A DNA stretch of 64,000 bases from Myxococcaceae bacterium (GTDB lineage: Bacteria; Myxococcota; Myxococcia; Myxococcales; Myxococcaceae): assembly GCA_017881265.1 (NCBI GenBank), contig JADGRA010000015.1:1-64000 (forward strand), read 5' to 3'. A model generated the notes under the pieces. That model was not told where the DNA came from and searched no databases. It worked only from the letters and a program-made list of their open reading frames with translations. The translations under genes were made by a program, and so were the position numbers. Shown one piece after another: positions 8,071-18,382 of the stretch. How positions within the stretch are numbered: position 1 is the first letter of the stretch; each line of letters opens with the position of its first letter.

Positions 8071-9897
8071 CTACTGGCCCAACACCGTCAGCACTCCGCC
8101 ATTCTGGGTGTAGGTGCGCCCTTGGCCGTCGACGGTGACGGGGGTGTAGGCCGCCCCCAGCGACTGCTGGAGGAAGCGACTCTGCGCCAGCGTGGCGCCC
8201 TGGAGGATGGCGTACACGCGCCCATCCTCGCTGTTGGCATACACCGTCCCGTTGGCGTCGACGGCGGCGGCGTTGACGCACCACTCGAAGCCGGTTGGGT
8301 GGTCGGGCTCGCAAGCAAGCGCTCCTCCCGCGCCGGGAATGCAGGACTGGGTGTTGGTGGAGGTGAAGCTCCACTGCTTCACCATGGTGGCGTCCACCTG
8401 GGTGATGTCGAACGGGCCCGTCTGCGCATTGACGTAGTTGAAGTAGTGGTTGTCCTTCACGATGGCGGCGTAGCTGCCGCCGTTAACCCACACCGCGGGC
8501 GTCTGGTCCCACCCGTCGTCGTAGCTGGCGACGAAGCGGCCGGTGGCGTCGAACTTGAGCAGGTGCCCGCGGGCGCTGTTGTAGTCGTTGAGGGCGCCGT
8601 AGAGGACGCTTCCATCGGGAAGCGCGACGGGGGACGACGTGGACTGGTCGCTCACCAGCGCCGACGGCATCTGGCCCGTCTGCGGGTCAACGCCCTGGGG
8701 CGCACCCCGCCGGCAGTGGCTGTAGGGGCCCGTGGCGGAGGCGTCGGACGGGACGGTGACGCCGCAGCCGTCGTTCAGGATTTCCTGCATGGAGGTGCTC
8801 CACTTCGGGCTCAGGTCTGCGTGCGCGGCAATCATCACGCTGGCGTTGGGCGCATTGTGCGGGAACGCGGCGGTGTACACCGTGCCGTCGGCGCCCACCG
8901 CCGGCGCGAGGTTGATGCCGGGACGGAGCGAGCCGCAGGTCACGCTGACGCGGTGGTGGTCGGGCGGCGGCCACGGCAGCGGCGTCCCGTCGTCCTGGTA
9001 CGTGCCGAGGCAGCTGCCGGTTGGGCTCGGCGGATTCACCATCAGCGCGGAGTAGTCGACCGCGTGCACCGTCACGCCATCCGGCTCGATGCGGACCAGG
9101 ACTCCGCTTGCGTCCGACAGGTCCGGGAGCACGCGCAGGACGTTGTAGAAGACCGTGCCATCCGGGGCGACGGTGAGCGGGCCCGAAACGTAGGCATTCG
9201 GGTCGACTACGGCGCCGAAGGGGTTGACCTGGGAAAGCTTCTGCATGCTGAGACGGTCCACCCGGTACACCGTGCCGCCCGCGCCAGGCACCCACAGCAC
9301 CTTGCCGTCCAGCGCGGCGTGGAAGACGGGCTCCCAGTAGGCGAGGTCTCCCGGTTCCGGCTTCCAGTCGCTCTCGAAGATGGCCACCTGCACCAGGGCG
9401 CCCGACTGCCAGTGGTAATAGGCCTCGCTCCATACTTGGCTGTCCCAGGCCTGGTAGCCGCACGGGCCGCCGCTGGCCGAAGTCGCGGTGACGTTGCCAA
9501 ACGGGCCGGTGATGAATTTGGCGCAGCGGGTGTAGGTGCCGCCCTTCAGCTCCAAGTAGACGTCATCGCCGCTGACGAGTGCCGTCTGGTAGTGCGCGAA
9601 GAGGGCCGCCTCCCCATTCTGTGCCTTGCCGTCGAGCACCTCTTGCTCGACGAAGGGGTCGACGGTGAGGGTGGCCAGCACCGAGGCGAAGCCCTGGGCC
9701 GGCGCGCAGGCCGTCCCGGTATGCGCTGCATTCTGACCGAATTGCGCCCAGCTGCAGGCGGCGTTGGTGGTACCGCTGCCCGGGATGGGCGCGTTGATGG
9801 TGAGCAGGGAGCCGGCATCCCTCCCCGGGGTGGAGGAACTGGACGAGCAGCCCAGCCAGCCGAAGCAGACAAGCAGGGCGGCACAAGAAAATCGCAT
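8071..9897 (-). CDS. Secreted lipoprotein, predicted beta-propeller (PQQ-like), paralog B
   Basis: [21 protein letters not shown] lipobox; highly similar along its length to 6013-7938. Confidence 0.72.
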   Translation of the reverse strand: MRFSCAALLVCFGWLGCSSSSSTPGRDAGSLLTINAPIPGSGTTNAACSWAQFGQNAAHTGTACAPAQGFASVLATLTVDPFVEQEVLDGKAQNGEAALFAHYQTALVSGDDVYLELKGGTYTRCAKFITGPFGNVTATSASGGPCGYQAWDSQVWSEAYYHWQSGALVQVAIFESDWKPEPGDLAYWEPVFHAALDGKVLWVPGAGGTVYRVDRLSMQKLSQVNPFGAVVDPNAYVSGPLTVAPDGTVFYNVLRVLPDLSDASGVLVRIEPDGVTVHAVDYSALMVNPPSPTGSCLGTYQDDGTPLPWPPPDHHRVSVTCGSLRPGINLAPAVGADGTVYTAAFPHNAPNASVMIAAHADLSPKWSTSMQEILNDGCGVTVPSDASATGPYSHCRRGAPQGVDPQTGQMPSALVSDQSTSSPVALPDGSVLYGALNDYNSARGHLLKFDATGRFVASYDDGWDQTPAVWVNGGSYAAIVKDNHYFNYVNAQTGPFDITQVDATMVKQWSFTSTNTQSCIPGAGGALACEPDHPTGFEWCVNAAAVDANGTVYANSEDGRVYAILQGATLAQSRFLQQSLGAAYTPVTVDGQGRTYTQNGGVLTVLGQ

Positions 9898-10136
9898 CGG
9901 CAGGGGTCCCTCCGTGGCAGCGCCCCTGCCATACGTGGGGGGCGCTGGCAAAGCAGCGCCGCACGACGCACGAAGTCCCCGCCCTGCGTCAAGGCGCAAG
10001 CCGCCGGCCCCCGCCGGGGGCCTGGCGCGCTTGGTCTCCCCCCAAAGGGCCTTCCCCGGCATGTGGGTGGCGGGCCGGCAACGCCGGCGGTAACGAGAAG
10101 GGGTGCCGGAGCGTCTTCCTGCCAAGGACACGAGTC

Positions 10137-11099
10137 ATGAGTCGCCTACTCCCCAGCTCTGAAATCACCCCCGAGCCACTCTTCCGGGGACGCCGAGAAT
10201 TCCTCAGGAATGCCGGGCTCTTCACCCTGACCGCCGCGGGCAGCGGGGGGGCGCTCCTGGCCCTCACCGGCGCGGCGCCCGAGAAGGCAGCCGTCCCGGC
10301 CCCGGAGCCCGCGCCCCTCAAGGTGCTTGGCCGCTACAGCACGGACGAGACGCCCACCGGCTACGCGGACGTCACGCACTACAACAACTTCTATGAATTC
10401 GGCACGGACAAGAGCGACCCGGCCCGCAACGCCGGCACGCTGAAGCCGCGGCCGTGGACGCTGTCAGTGGAGGGGCTGGTGAAGAAGCCCTTCAGCGTCG
10501 ACGTGGACACGCTGCTCAAGTGGTTCCCGCTGGAGGAGCGCATCTACCGCATGCGCTGCGTCGAGGCCTGGTCGATGGTCATCCCCTGGAACGGCTTCCC
10601 GCTGGCGGAGCTGGTGAAGCGGTGCGAGCCGCTCGGCAGCGCGAAGTACGTCGCCTTTCAGACGTTGATGGACCCGACGCAGATGCCCGAGGAGCGCACC
10701 CACCTGCTGGACTGGCCGTACGTGGAGGGGCTGCGCATGGACGAGGCGCTCCACCCGCTGTCCCTCATCGCCGTCGGCCTCTACGGCAAGACACTGCCCA
10801 ACCAGAATGGCGCACCACTGCGCCTGGTGGTGCCGTGGAAGTACGGCTTCAAGGGCATCAAGAGCATCGTCAAAATCCGCTTCGTCGAAGCGCAGCCGCA
10901 GACTACCTGGGCCCTGACGGGCCCCAGCGAGTACGGCTTCTACGCCAACGTCAACCCGGCGGTGGACCACCCGCGCTGGAGCCAGGCCACCGAGCGGCGC
11001 ATTGGCGAGTTCAGCCGGCGCAAGACGCTGCCCTTCAATGGCTACGCCGACGAGGTCGCCTCGCTGTACGCCGGCATGGACCCGAAGAAGCTGTACTAG
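10137..11099 (+). CDS. msrP: Protein-methionine-sulfoxide reductase catalytic subunit MsrP (YedY)
   Basis: Tat-type N-terminus [46 protein letters not shown]; adjacent msrQ. Confidence 0.93.
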   Translation: MSRLLPSSEITPEPLFRGRREFLRNAGLFTLTAAGSGGALLALTGAAPEKAAVPAPEPAPLKVLGRYSTDETPTGYADVTHYNNFYEFGTDKSDPARNAGTLKPRPWTLSVEGLVKKPFSVDVDTLLKWFPLEERIYRMRCVEAWSMVIPWNGFPLAELVKRCEPLGSAKYVAFQTLMDPTQMPEERTHLLDWPYVEGLRMDEALHPLSLIAVGLYGKTLPNQNGAPLRLVVPWKYGFKGIKSIVKIRFVEAQPQTTWALTGPSEYGFYANVNPAVDHPRWSQATERRIGEFSRRKTLPFNGYADEVASLYAGMDPKKLY

Positions 11100-11102
11100 C
11101 CC

Positions 11103-11741
11103 ATGGCCCCGCCGCGCCGCCTCCCCGTCCCCTGGCTGAAGCCCGGCGTCTTCGCCGGTGCCCTGGTGCCGCTGGTCGCCCTGGCCTGGCAGGGGCTGAA
11201 CGGAACGCTTGGCGCGGACCCGGTGGCCATCGCCCTCAACCGCTTCGGGCTTCTGGCGCTCATCTTCCTGCTCGCGTCGCTGGCGGCCACGCCGGCCAAG
11301 CTGCTCCTCGGCTGGACGTGGCCCCTGCGCCTTCGGCGCATGCTGGGCCTGTTCGCCTTCTTCTACGCCTGCGTGCACTTCGCCACCTACGTCGCGGTCG
11401 ACCAGCGCTTCGACTGGCCCGTGCTGTGGGCAGACGTCACCAAGCGCAAATTCATGGTGGTGGGCTTCGCCGCCTTCCTGCTGCTGCTGCCCCTGGCGCT
11501 GACGTCCACCGACGCCTCGGTGCGCCGCCTCGGCTTGCGGCGCTGGAAGGCGCTCCACCGGCTGGCCTACCTCGCCGGCGTGCTGGCCGCGGTGCACTTC
11601 CTGTGGCGGGTGAAGCTCGACATCCGCCAGCCCCTCCTCTACGCCCTCGTCCTGGGGGCCCTCCTCCTCGTCCGGGTGGTGGACGCCGTCCGCACCCGGC
11701 GGGCCAAGGCGCAGCGGCAGACCTCCGCCTCCGCCGCATAG
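11103..11741 (+). CDS. msrQ: Heme-binding membrane subunit MsrQ (YedZ)
   Basis: Multi-TM protein with LGLFAFFYACVHFATYVAVDQ and LRRWKALHRLAYLAGVLAAVHFLW; downstream of msrP. Confidence 0.9.
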   Translation: MAPPRRLPVPWLKPGVFAGALVPLVALAWQGLNGTLGADPVAIALNRFGLLALIFLLASLAATPAKLLLGWTWPLRLRRMLGLFAFFYACVHFATYVAVDQRFDWPVLWADVTKRKFMVVGFAAFLLLLPLALTSTDASVRRLGLRRWKALHRLAYLAGVLAAVHFLWRVKLDIRQPLLYALVLGALLLVRVVDAVRTRRAKAQRQTSASAA

Positions 11742-11888
11742 CCCCCAGCGCGCGGCGGGGGGGGCGCCCGGCTACAGTCCCCCGCACGCCCCGACCGGCA
11801 ATCGCTGCCGGTGCCGGCGCGTCTTGCCCGTGGAAGGGGAGGACGCTACCGGCCCAGGGCTTCTCTTTCGGAAGGACGGCTTCCCCGG

Positions 11889-12773
11889 TTGCACCTCTCC
11901 ATCCAAGGCGTCTGCAAGTCCTACCCGGGGCGCGGGCTCGCGCTCGACGCCTTCAGCCTGGAACTCTCCCCGGGCGTCCTCGGGCTGTTGGGCCCGAACG
12001 GCGCGGGCAAGTCCACGTTGATGCGCATTCTCGCCACCCTCACGCGGCCCTCGGCAGGCCGGGTGCTGTGGGACGGCGTGGACGTGGCCACCGCCCCGGA
12101 GGGGCTGCGCGCCGTGCTGGGGTACCTGCCGCAGGACTTCGGCGTGTACCCGCACCTGTCGGCGGTGGAATTCCTCGGCTACCTGGCGGCCCTCAAGGGA
12201 CTGCCGCCGCCAGCGGCGCGGCGGCGCATCGATGAGCTTCTCAATGCCCTCAACCTGTGGGAAGCGCGCGCGGTGCCCCTCGCTGAGTATTCGGGCGGCA
12301 TGCGCCAGCGGGTGGGCATCGCCCAGGCGCTGCTGAATGACCCGCGCCTCCTCATCATCGACGAGCCGACGGTGGGCCTGGACCCGGAGGAGCGCGCCCG
12401 CTTCCGCACCCTCATCGCCGAGCTCGCCGGAAACCGGATTGTCCTTTTGTCCACGCACATCGTCTCCGACGTGGAGGCCACCGCCGAGCGCATTGCCATC
12501 CTCCACCGCGGGAAGCTCGTGGCGGCGGCCACCCCGGACGTGCTGCTCGAGGCGGTGCAGGGCCGCGTCTTCGAGTGGGTGGTGCCGGCCGAGGAGGCGG
12601 CGCGACTGCGCACCCGCCTCCTCGTCACCAGCACCCTGCGCCGCGCCCAGGGCGTTCAGCTGCGGGTGGTGAGCAACGCGGCCCCCAGTCCTGAGGCGCG
12701 CGCGGTCGCGCCCAGCCTCGAGGACGCCTACCTGGAACTCGCCGCCGGAGGCCAGGCGGGTAGCGCCGCCTGA
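11889..12773 (+). CDS. ABC transporter ATP-binding protein (ABC-2 exporter type)
   Basis: Walker A GPNGAGKST, signature YSGGMRQRVGIA, Walker B LLIIDEPTVGLDP. TTG start assumed. Confidence 0.88.
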   Translation: MHLSIQGVCKSYPGRGLALDAFSLELSPGVLGLLGPNGAGKSTLMRILATLTRPSAGRVLWDGVDVATAPEGLRAVLGYLPQDFGVYPHLSAVEFLGYLAALKGLPPPAARRRIDELLNALNLWEARAVPLAEYSGGMRQRVGIAQALLNDPRLLIIDEPTVGLDPEERARFRTLIAELAGNRIVLLSTHIVSDVEATAERIAILHRGKLVAAATPDVLLEAVQGRVFEWVVPAEEAARLRTRLLVTSTLRRAQGVQLRVVSNAAPSPEARAVAPSLEDAYLELAAGGQAGSAA

Positions 12774-12783
12774 AGGCCCCCCC

Positions 12784-14334
12784 ATGCGCACCGTTGTGGC
12801 CATTGCCCGGGCGGACTTCCTGGAACGGGTGCGGCGCGCGAGCTTCCTCGTCCTTCTAGCGGGAACGGTGGCCGCGGCTTACGGCTTCGTCCCGGCGCGC
12901 TCGGCCGGCTACGTCACGATGAGTTTTGGCCACGCCGGCGGCCTCTACAACTCGGCGTGGATTGGGTCGCTGGTGGCGGTGCTGGACATGGTGGTGCTGT
13001 CGCTGGTCGGCTTCTACGTCGTCCGCGACGCGGTGGAGCGCGATGAGAGAACCGGGGTGGGGCAGATTCTGGCCACCACCCCCATGACGCGGGTGCAGTA
13101 CACGCTGGGCAAGTTCTGCAGTCACACGCTGCTGCTGGGCTGCGTGGGCGGTGTGACGCTGGTTATGGCGGCGGTGATGCAGGAGCTCCGCGCGGAGGTG
13201 ACGACCCTCGAGCCGCTGCAGCTGCTCTTGCCCTTTCTGCTTCTGGTGCTGCCCGGGGTGGCACTGGTGGCCAGCGTGGCCCTCCTCTTCGAGACGTTCC
13301 GCCCACTGCGTGGGGCGCGCGGAAGCGTCCTGTATTTCTTCCTGTGGATTGGCCTCCTCATGCTGCCGACGGCGCAGACCGCCGATGCTGCCCGCCCGCG
13401 GCCGTGGCTGGACCCGCTGGGTTGGGCGGCGCCCCTGCTGGCCATGAAGGCCGCGGTGGCGGCACATTTCCCGGACTACCGGGGCGCCGTCAACGTCGGC
13501 GTCACCGTCACCGACACGCCGCTGCACACCTTCCTCTGGCCGGGGATGGACTGGGGCAGGGTGGCGGGCTGGCGGCTGTTGTGGGCGGCGGTGGCGCTGG
13601 CGCTGGCGGCCCTCGCCGCGCTGCCCTTCCACCGGTTTGACCCGGAGAAGCTGCCGCGCCGCTCCGCAGACGCGCGCGTACAGACGGGGCGCACGCCGCG
13701 CCGCCCGTGGCCGCTGGCGTCCGCTGTCCAGCGTCTCGTCGGCCATTCGCGCGGGGCCACCGTGCTGTGGGCGGAGCTCGCGCTGTTGGTGCGCGAGCGG
13801 CGGCGCGGCTGGGCCCTCGTCGCCGCTGGGCTGTGGGTGGGCTGCCTGCTCGCGCCCACCGAGGTGGTGCGGCACTTCCTGCTTCCGGCGGCGTGGCTGT
13901 GGCCGCTGGCGGCGTGGGCCGGCATGGGCAGCCAGGAGGCTCGCCACCGGACGGAGGCCCTCGTCTTCGTCTGTCCGCACCCGCTGCGCCGGCAGCTTCC
14001 GGCGGCCTACGCGGCCGGCGTGCTCGTTACCGTCGCGGCCGGTTCCGGCGCGGCCCTGCGCTTCCTGGCCGCCCGGGCCTGGCCCGAGCTGCTGGCCTTC
14101 TCTGTGGCCAGCCTCTTCATCCCGGCGCTCGCGCTGGCCTGTGGCGTGCTGAGCCGAGGCCCCCGCCTCTTCGAAGTGACGTACCTGCTGGTCTGGTACC
14201 TGGGGCCCGTCAACGCGATGCCGCTGTTGGACTTCCTCTCTCCCACGGCGGCCGCCTCCCGGGGCTTTCTGCTCGCCACCGTTGCGCTTTGGGGCCTGGC
14301 CGGCTGGGGGCGAGGGCGGCGGCTGCGTGGCTGA
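12784..14334 (+). CDS. ABC-2 type transporter permease
   Basis: 516 aa, many TM segments, 10 bp downstream of the ATPase; RDAVERDERTGVGQILATTPM. Confidence 0.75.
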   Translation: MRTVVAIARADFLERVRRASFLVLLAGTVAAAYGFVPARSAGYVTMSFGHAGGLYNSAWIGSLVAVLDMVVLSLVGFYVVRDAVERDERTGVGQILATTPMTRVQYTLGKFCSHTLLLGCVGGVTLVMAAVMQELRAEVTTLEPLQLLLPFLLLVLPGVALVASVALLFETFRPLRGARGSVLYFFLWIGLLMLPTAQTADAARPRPWLDPLGWAAPLLAMKAAVAAHFPDYRGAVNVGVTVTDTPLHTFLWPGMDWGRVAGWRLLWAAVALALAALAALPFHRFDPEKLPRRSADARVQTGRTPRRPWPLASAVQRLVGHSRGATVLWAELALLVRERRRGWALVAAGLWVGCLLAPTEVVRHFLLPAAWLWPLAAWAGMGSQEARHRTEALVFVCPHPLRRQLPAAYAAGVLVTVAAGSGAALRFLAARAWPELLAFSVASLFIPALALACGVLSRGPRLFEVTYLLVWYLGPVNAMPLLDFLSPTAAASRGFLLATVALWGLAGWGRGRRLRG

Positions 14335-14442
14335 GGCGGGCCAGGGGCCCGGGCCCCGGTACCTTCCTCGAGGGCCGGGGGGCCAACCGAGGGCCTTCCC
14401 GCAGGCGCGGCAGTCTGAACAGGTGTACAGTCCGCGGCCCGT

Positions 14443-14853
14443 ATGGACCGCGACGCCCTGCTCGCCATGGTGCACCGGCTGGGGGAGGAGTTCCGCAGCC
14501 GCGACATGCGGACGCACCTGGCGCCCCTGCGCATCTACTGGCTCGCCCTGCGCCATGGCCTGGTGCAGGACGACGCGCACGCCCTACACCTGACGCTGTC
14601 CGAGGAGACGGTGGTGGAGTGGTTCAAGCTGCTCCGCCTTCCGCCCTACCAGAAGGCCTACCCGGTGCGCCCCACTGGGGCGCCGTGCCCGGCATGCGGG
14701 CCGCGCGCCGCCGCCGACGGCGAGCTCACCACCGAGCGGACGTTTCCCGGCGGGCGCAAAGTCGTCTGCCTGAGTTGCCGCAGCGCGTGGCTGGAGGTCG
14801 AGTCGGTCACCCGGCTTGGACGGGGTTCCGACGTTCCCGTCCCCCGCCGCTGA
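14443..14853 (+). CDS. Small protein with C-terminal zinc ribbon
   Basis: CPACG...CLSCRSAW near the C-terminus of a 136-aa ORF. Confidence 0.55.
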   Translation: MDRDALLAMVHRLGEEFRSRDMRTHLAPLRIYWLALRHGLVQDDAHALHLTLSEETVVEWFKLLRLPPYQKAYPVRPTGAPCPACGPRAAADGELTTERTFPGGRKVVCLSCRSAWLEVESVTRLGRGSDVPVPRR

Positions 14854-14920
14854 AGCGGGCCCGGCCTGCACGGGGCCCTTGCCCCTGTGGCGGCGCGTCT
14901 GCCAAACCCTCGGCCCCCCA

Positions 14921-16474
14921 GTGACGAGTCGGCGACACGACGTGGCGGTGGTGGGCAGCGGCCACAACGCCCTCATCTGCGCGTGCTACCTGCAGCGCGC
15001 CGGACACCGCGTCACCGTCTTCGAGCGTTCTCGGCAAGTGGGCGGCGCGGTGTGCACCGAAGAGCTGTACCCGGGCTTCCGCTACGACGTCGGTTCCAGC
15101 GCCCACATCATGATTCACACCACCCCGGTGGTGCAGGAGCTGGAGCTGCACCGCTTCGGCCTCGTCTACCTGGACCTGGACCCCTGGGCCTACTACCCGA
15201 CGCCGGAGGGGCCCCACTTGGCCTTCTACCGGGACCTGGACAGGACGTGCGCCTCCATCGCGCAGGTCAGCCCGGAGGACGCCGACGCTTACCGGCGCTT
15301 CATCAAGGACTGGGGGCCGCTCACCGAGGCCGTCTTCGCCCTCTTCCAGGAGGCGCCCACCCCGCTCGCCCTGTTGCGGCGCATGGTGGGGGTGCCGGGG
15401 CCGCGCCAGCCGGTGGCGGCCGGGCTGCAGGAGATTTTGCAGAGTTACGGCGACGTCATCCAGCGCCGCTTTCGCTCGGCCCCGGTGCGCGCCGCCCTGC
15501 TGTGGCTGGGCGCCCAGTCCGGCCCGGGCCCGGACGAGCGCGGCTCGGCGCCCTTCATCGGCTGGCACGCCGTGGTGCACCGCGTGGGTGCCAAGCACCC
15601 GCGCGGCGGCTCGGGCATGCTGACGCAGGCACTGGCGCAGCGCCTTCTTGCCGACGGCGGCGTCCTCCGCACCGAGGCAGAGGTGGCGTCCATCGAGGTG
15701 GCCGAGGCCCGGGTGCGCGCCGTGGTGCTGGCCAGCGGCGAACGCTTGCCGTGCAGTCGCGTCGTTTCCGGGGCGCACGTGCGCACCACGCTGCTCGAAC
15801 TGCTCGCGCCAGAGCACCTTCCCGCCGCCCTGCGCGAGGCGGTGGCCGCCACGCGGGTGGGGAACGGCTTCGGCATGGCCCTGCGGTGTGCCGCCGAGGA
15901 GCTTCCGCGCTACCGGGGTGCCCCCACCGGCGAACCCGGCGACATGCATGCGGGCCTGCAGCTCCTCGTCACGTCGGAGGACGCCGTGCGACGCGCGCAC
16001 GCGGAATTTCTCCTCGGCCAGAGCGCGTCACAGCCGCAAGTCATCGCCATGACCTTCAGCGCCATCGACGGCGAACTTGCCCCGCCGGGCAAGCACGTCA
16101 TCTACCTGTGGAGTCAGTACCACCCCTACGCGCTGGCTGACGGCGAGCGGTGGGACGACATTCGGGAGCGAGAGGCAGACCGCATCTGCGAGCAGCTGTA
16201 CCGCTTTGCGCCCAACATGCGGGGGAAGCTGCTGCATCGGCACATCCAGTCGCCGCTGGACCTCGAACGGCGCTTCGGCCTTCTGCGCGGCAACGTCATG
16301 CATCTGGAGATGTCGCTCGACCAGATGTTTGCCTTCCGCCCCACGCCGGCCCTGTCGCGCTACCGGACGCCCATCGCTGGGCTGTACCTCACCGGCGCCA
16401 GCACCCACCCGGGGGGAGGCGTCTTTGGCGCCAGCGGCTACGCCGCGGCGCGCGCCGTGCTGAAGGACGGCTGA
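14921..16474 (+). CDS. NAD(P)/FAD-dependent oxidoreductase (CrtI/PYROXD2-like)
   Basis: HDVAVVGSGHNALICACYLQRAGHRVTVFERSRQVGGAV Rossmann motif; C-terminal GLYLTGASTHPGGGVFGASGYAAA. GTG start. Confidence 0.85.
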   Translation: MTSRRHDVAVVGSGHNALICACYLQRAGHRVTVFERSRQVGGAVCTEELYPGFRYDVGSSAHIMIHTTPVVQELELHRFGLVYLDLDPWAYYPTPEGPHLAFYRDLDRTCASIAQVSPEDADAYRRFIKDWGPLTEAVFALFQEAPTPLALLRRMVGVPGPRQPVAAGLQEILQSYGDVIQRRFRSAPVRAALLWLGAQSGPGPDERGSAPFIGWHAVVHRVGAKHPRGGSGMLTQALAQRLLADGGVLRTEAEVASIEVAEARVRAVVLASGERLPCSRVVSGAHVRTTLLELLAPEHLPAALREAVAATRVGNGFGMALRCAAEELPRYRGAPTGEPGDMHAGLQLLVTSEDAVRRAHAEFLLGQSASQPQVIAMTFSAIDGELAPPGKHVIYLWSQYHPYALADGERWDDIREREADRICEQLYRFAPNMRGKLLHRHIQSPLDLERRFGLLRGNVMHLEMSLDQMFAFRPTPALSRYRTPIAGLYLTGASTHPGGGVFGASGYAAARAVLKDG

Positions 16475-16476
16475 GG

Positions 16477-17034
16477 TCAGGACAGAGAGGGACGGGCCTC
16501 GTCCGCGCCCGGAGGCGACAGCGGGAGTTCCGGCTCCAGCACGCCTTCGTGCGCCAGCAGCCAGGCCTTGCGCGACAGCCCCCCGCCGTAGCCGGTGAGG
16601 GCGCCGTCGGAACCGATGACGCGGTGGCAGGGGACGATGATGGCGACTGGGTTTTGTCCGTTGGCGTGCCCGACGGCGCGCACCGCGGTGGGGGCCCCGA
16701 CGGCACGCGCCAGCGTGGCGTAGCTCCAGCTGGACCCGCTGGGAATGCGGCGCAGCGTCTCCCAAACGCGCACCTGGAAACCCGTCCCGCGCAGCTTCAC
16801 CGGCACCAGCGAAAGGGCGTCCAGCTGGCCCGCCCAGTAGCGCTCCAAGGCCTGCGCCGCGCCGGCCGGGTTGGAGGTGGCGACGAAGGTGCTCGGCCCG
16901 AGGTGGCGCTCAATCCAGCCTCGCACGTGCGCCGCCGACTCCGCGAAGGAGAGGGCCACCAGCGCCCCGTCCTCTGCCGCGAGCAGAAGCGGGCCGAGCG
17001 GAGACTCTACGCACGCAATTTCCACCGTGGACAT
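16477..17034 (-). CDS. ogt: Methylated-DNA--protein-cysteine methyltransferase
   Basis: GTGFQVRVWETLRRIPSGSSWSYATLA...VIVPCHRVIGSDGALTGYGGGLSRKAWLL. Confidence 0.92.
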   Translation of the reverse strand: MSTVEIACVESPLGPLLLAAEDGALVALSFAESAAHVRGWIERHLGPSTFVATSNPAGAAQALERYWAGQLDALSLVPVKLRGTGFQVRVWETLRRIPSGSSWSYATLARAVGAPTAVRAVGHANGQNPVAIIVPCHRVIGSDGALTGYGGGLSRKAWLLAHEGVLEPELPLSPPGADEARPSLS

Positions 17035-17149
17035 GGCGCACCTCTCTCCCGAGTCGCGTTGTCGACAGTGAGGCAGTCTGCCCCACCGGGCTGACGCCTC
17101 GAACGGCCGTTCAGTGGGTCGGTGGATGCACCAGGAACGAATAGGGGGG

Positions 17150-18382
17150 TCAGCCGAAGAGGCCAACCCGCGAGCCGGAGAACCCGGGGAAGACGCTGGA
17201 GAGGTCCGGCGGGGCGAGGCTCGCCTGCAGGGCCTCGCCCAGCACCGAGCGCACGTCGACACGGATGGCCAAATCCCGGTCCTCGAACAGGCCCGGCCCG
17301 TCGAGGCCGCGCCAGCCGCCATAGACGCGGCCTCCCCGGACGCCGCCGCCCAGGGCCAGCATGACGGAGGCCGTCCCGTGGTCCGTGCCGCGGTTTCCAT
17401 TCTCGCGCACGGTGCGGCCGAACTCCGTCATCACCACCACCGTCACGTCGGCCAGCCGCGGCCCCAAGTCACGGGCGAAGGCGGAGAGGGCCTCGGCCAG
17501 CTCCCGCAACCGCGCGGCGAGTTGTCCGGTGGCGCCGCCTTCGCCGACATGGGTGTCCCAGCCGCCCATCTCGGTGGCCACCACCTCCAGGCCCACGCCC
17601 GCCCGCAGCAGCCGCGCCGTGTCCTGCAGGCGCCGGGCAAGCGGCGTCTTGCCGTAGACAGCGCCATTGTCCGGCGGACTGTTGCCGAGGTCTGCCGAAG
17701 CGGTGGCGCGCAGCGCCTCGAACGCTTCCTGGCCGGTGGTGCGCAGGGCCTGGTCGACCGCTCCGGCGTACAGGGCCTCGAAGCTGTCCAGCCCGCCCTT
17801 TCCGGAGAGGTGGAAGCTGCTGAGTCCGTCCAGGGCCACCGCCGGGGCCGCGCCCTGCAGCGAGCGGGGCAGCGTGCCCTGCAGTGCCACGGCGCGGAAG
17901 GCGCCCGCGCCCGGCTCCGGAAGCTGCTGGAGCGAGCGGTTGAGCCAGCCATCCGCCGTCGTCTTGAGACCGGGCGTGCCGGTTTCGCAGAAGTCCTGGG
18001 CGTCGAAGTGGGAACGGGTGGCGCCCTGCAGGCCGGCGGCCTGCACCACCGCCAGCGCGCCGTCCTGCCACAGCGGCAACAGCGGGCCGAGCGCCGGGTG
18101 AAGCCCAAAGGTGTCGTCCAGCCGGAGGGCGGCCCCTTCCGCGCCCGGCCGGCCGAGCGCCAGGGTGGGCCGGGCCGCGTAGTAGGCCGGGTCCCCCACC
18201 GGGGGGACGAAGGAGAGGCCGTCGGCCCCCCCGCGCAGAAAGACCAGGACGAGGGCGCGGCGATGGCGCGTCGTCTGCGCCACCGCGCGGGCGAGAAAGC
18301 CGGGGGCGAAGCCCAGCCCGAGGAAGGCCAGCCCGGTGGACTTGAGGAAGAGGCGGCGGTCGAAGGACAAGGCGGGCCTCAT
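17150..18382 (-). CDS. DUF1501 domain-containing protein
   Basis: DRRLFLKSTGLAFLGLGF (Tat-like), VLVFLRGGADGLSFVPP, VVVMTEFGRTVRENGNRGTDHGTASVMLALGG. Confidence 0.9.
   Translation of the reverse strand: MRPALSFDRRLFLKSTGLAFLGLGFAPGFLARAVAQTTRHRRALVLVFLRGGADGLSFVPPVGDPAYYAARPTLALGRPGAEGAALRLDDTFGLHPALGPLLPLWQDGALAVVQAAGLQGATRSHFDAQDFCETGTPGLKTTADGWLNRSLQQLPEPGAGAFRAVALQGTLPRSLQGAAPAVALDGLSSFHLSGKGGLDSFEALYAGAVDQALRTTGQEAFEALRATASADLGNSPPDNGAVYGKTPLARRLQDTARLLRAGVGLEVVATEMGGWDTHVGEGGATGQLAARLRELAEALSAFARDLGPRLADVTVVVMTEFGRTVRENGNRGTDHGTASVMLALGGGVRGGRVYGGWRGLDGPGLFEDRDLAIRVDVRSVLGEALQASLAPPDLSSVFPGFSGSRVGLFG

Noticed and set aside
6007-10140. 1377-aa plus-strand ORF spanning both propeller genes
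   Set aside because: Exact antisense shadow of two well-supported lipoprotein genes; composition (Val/Arg/His-rich, no domain) is typical of high-GC shadow ORFs.
12856-14580. 574-aa minus ORF opposite the ABC permease
   Set aside because: Gln/Arg/His-rich shadow ORF; the permease strand has TM segments and coupling to the ATPase.
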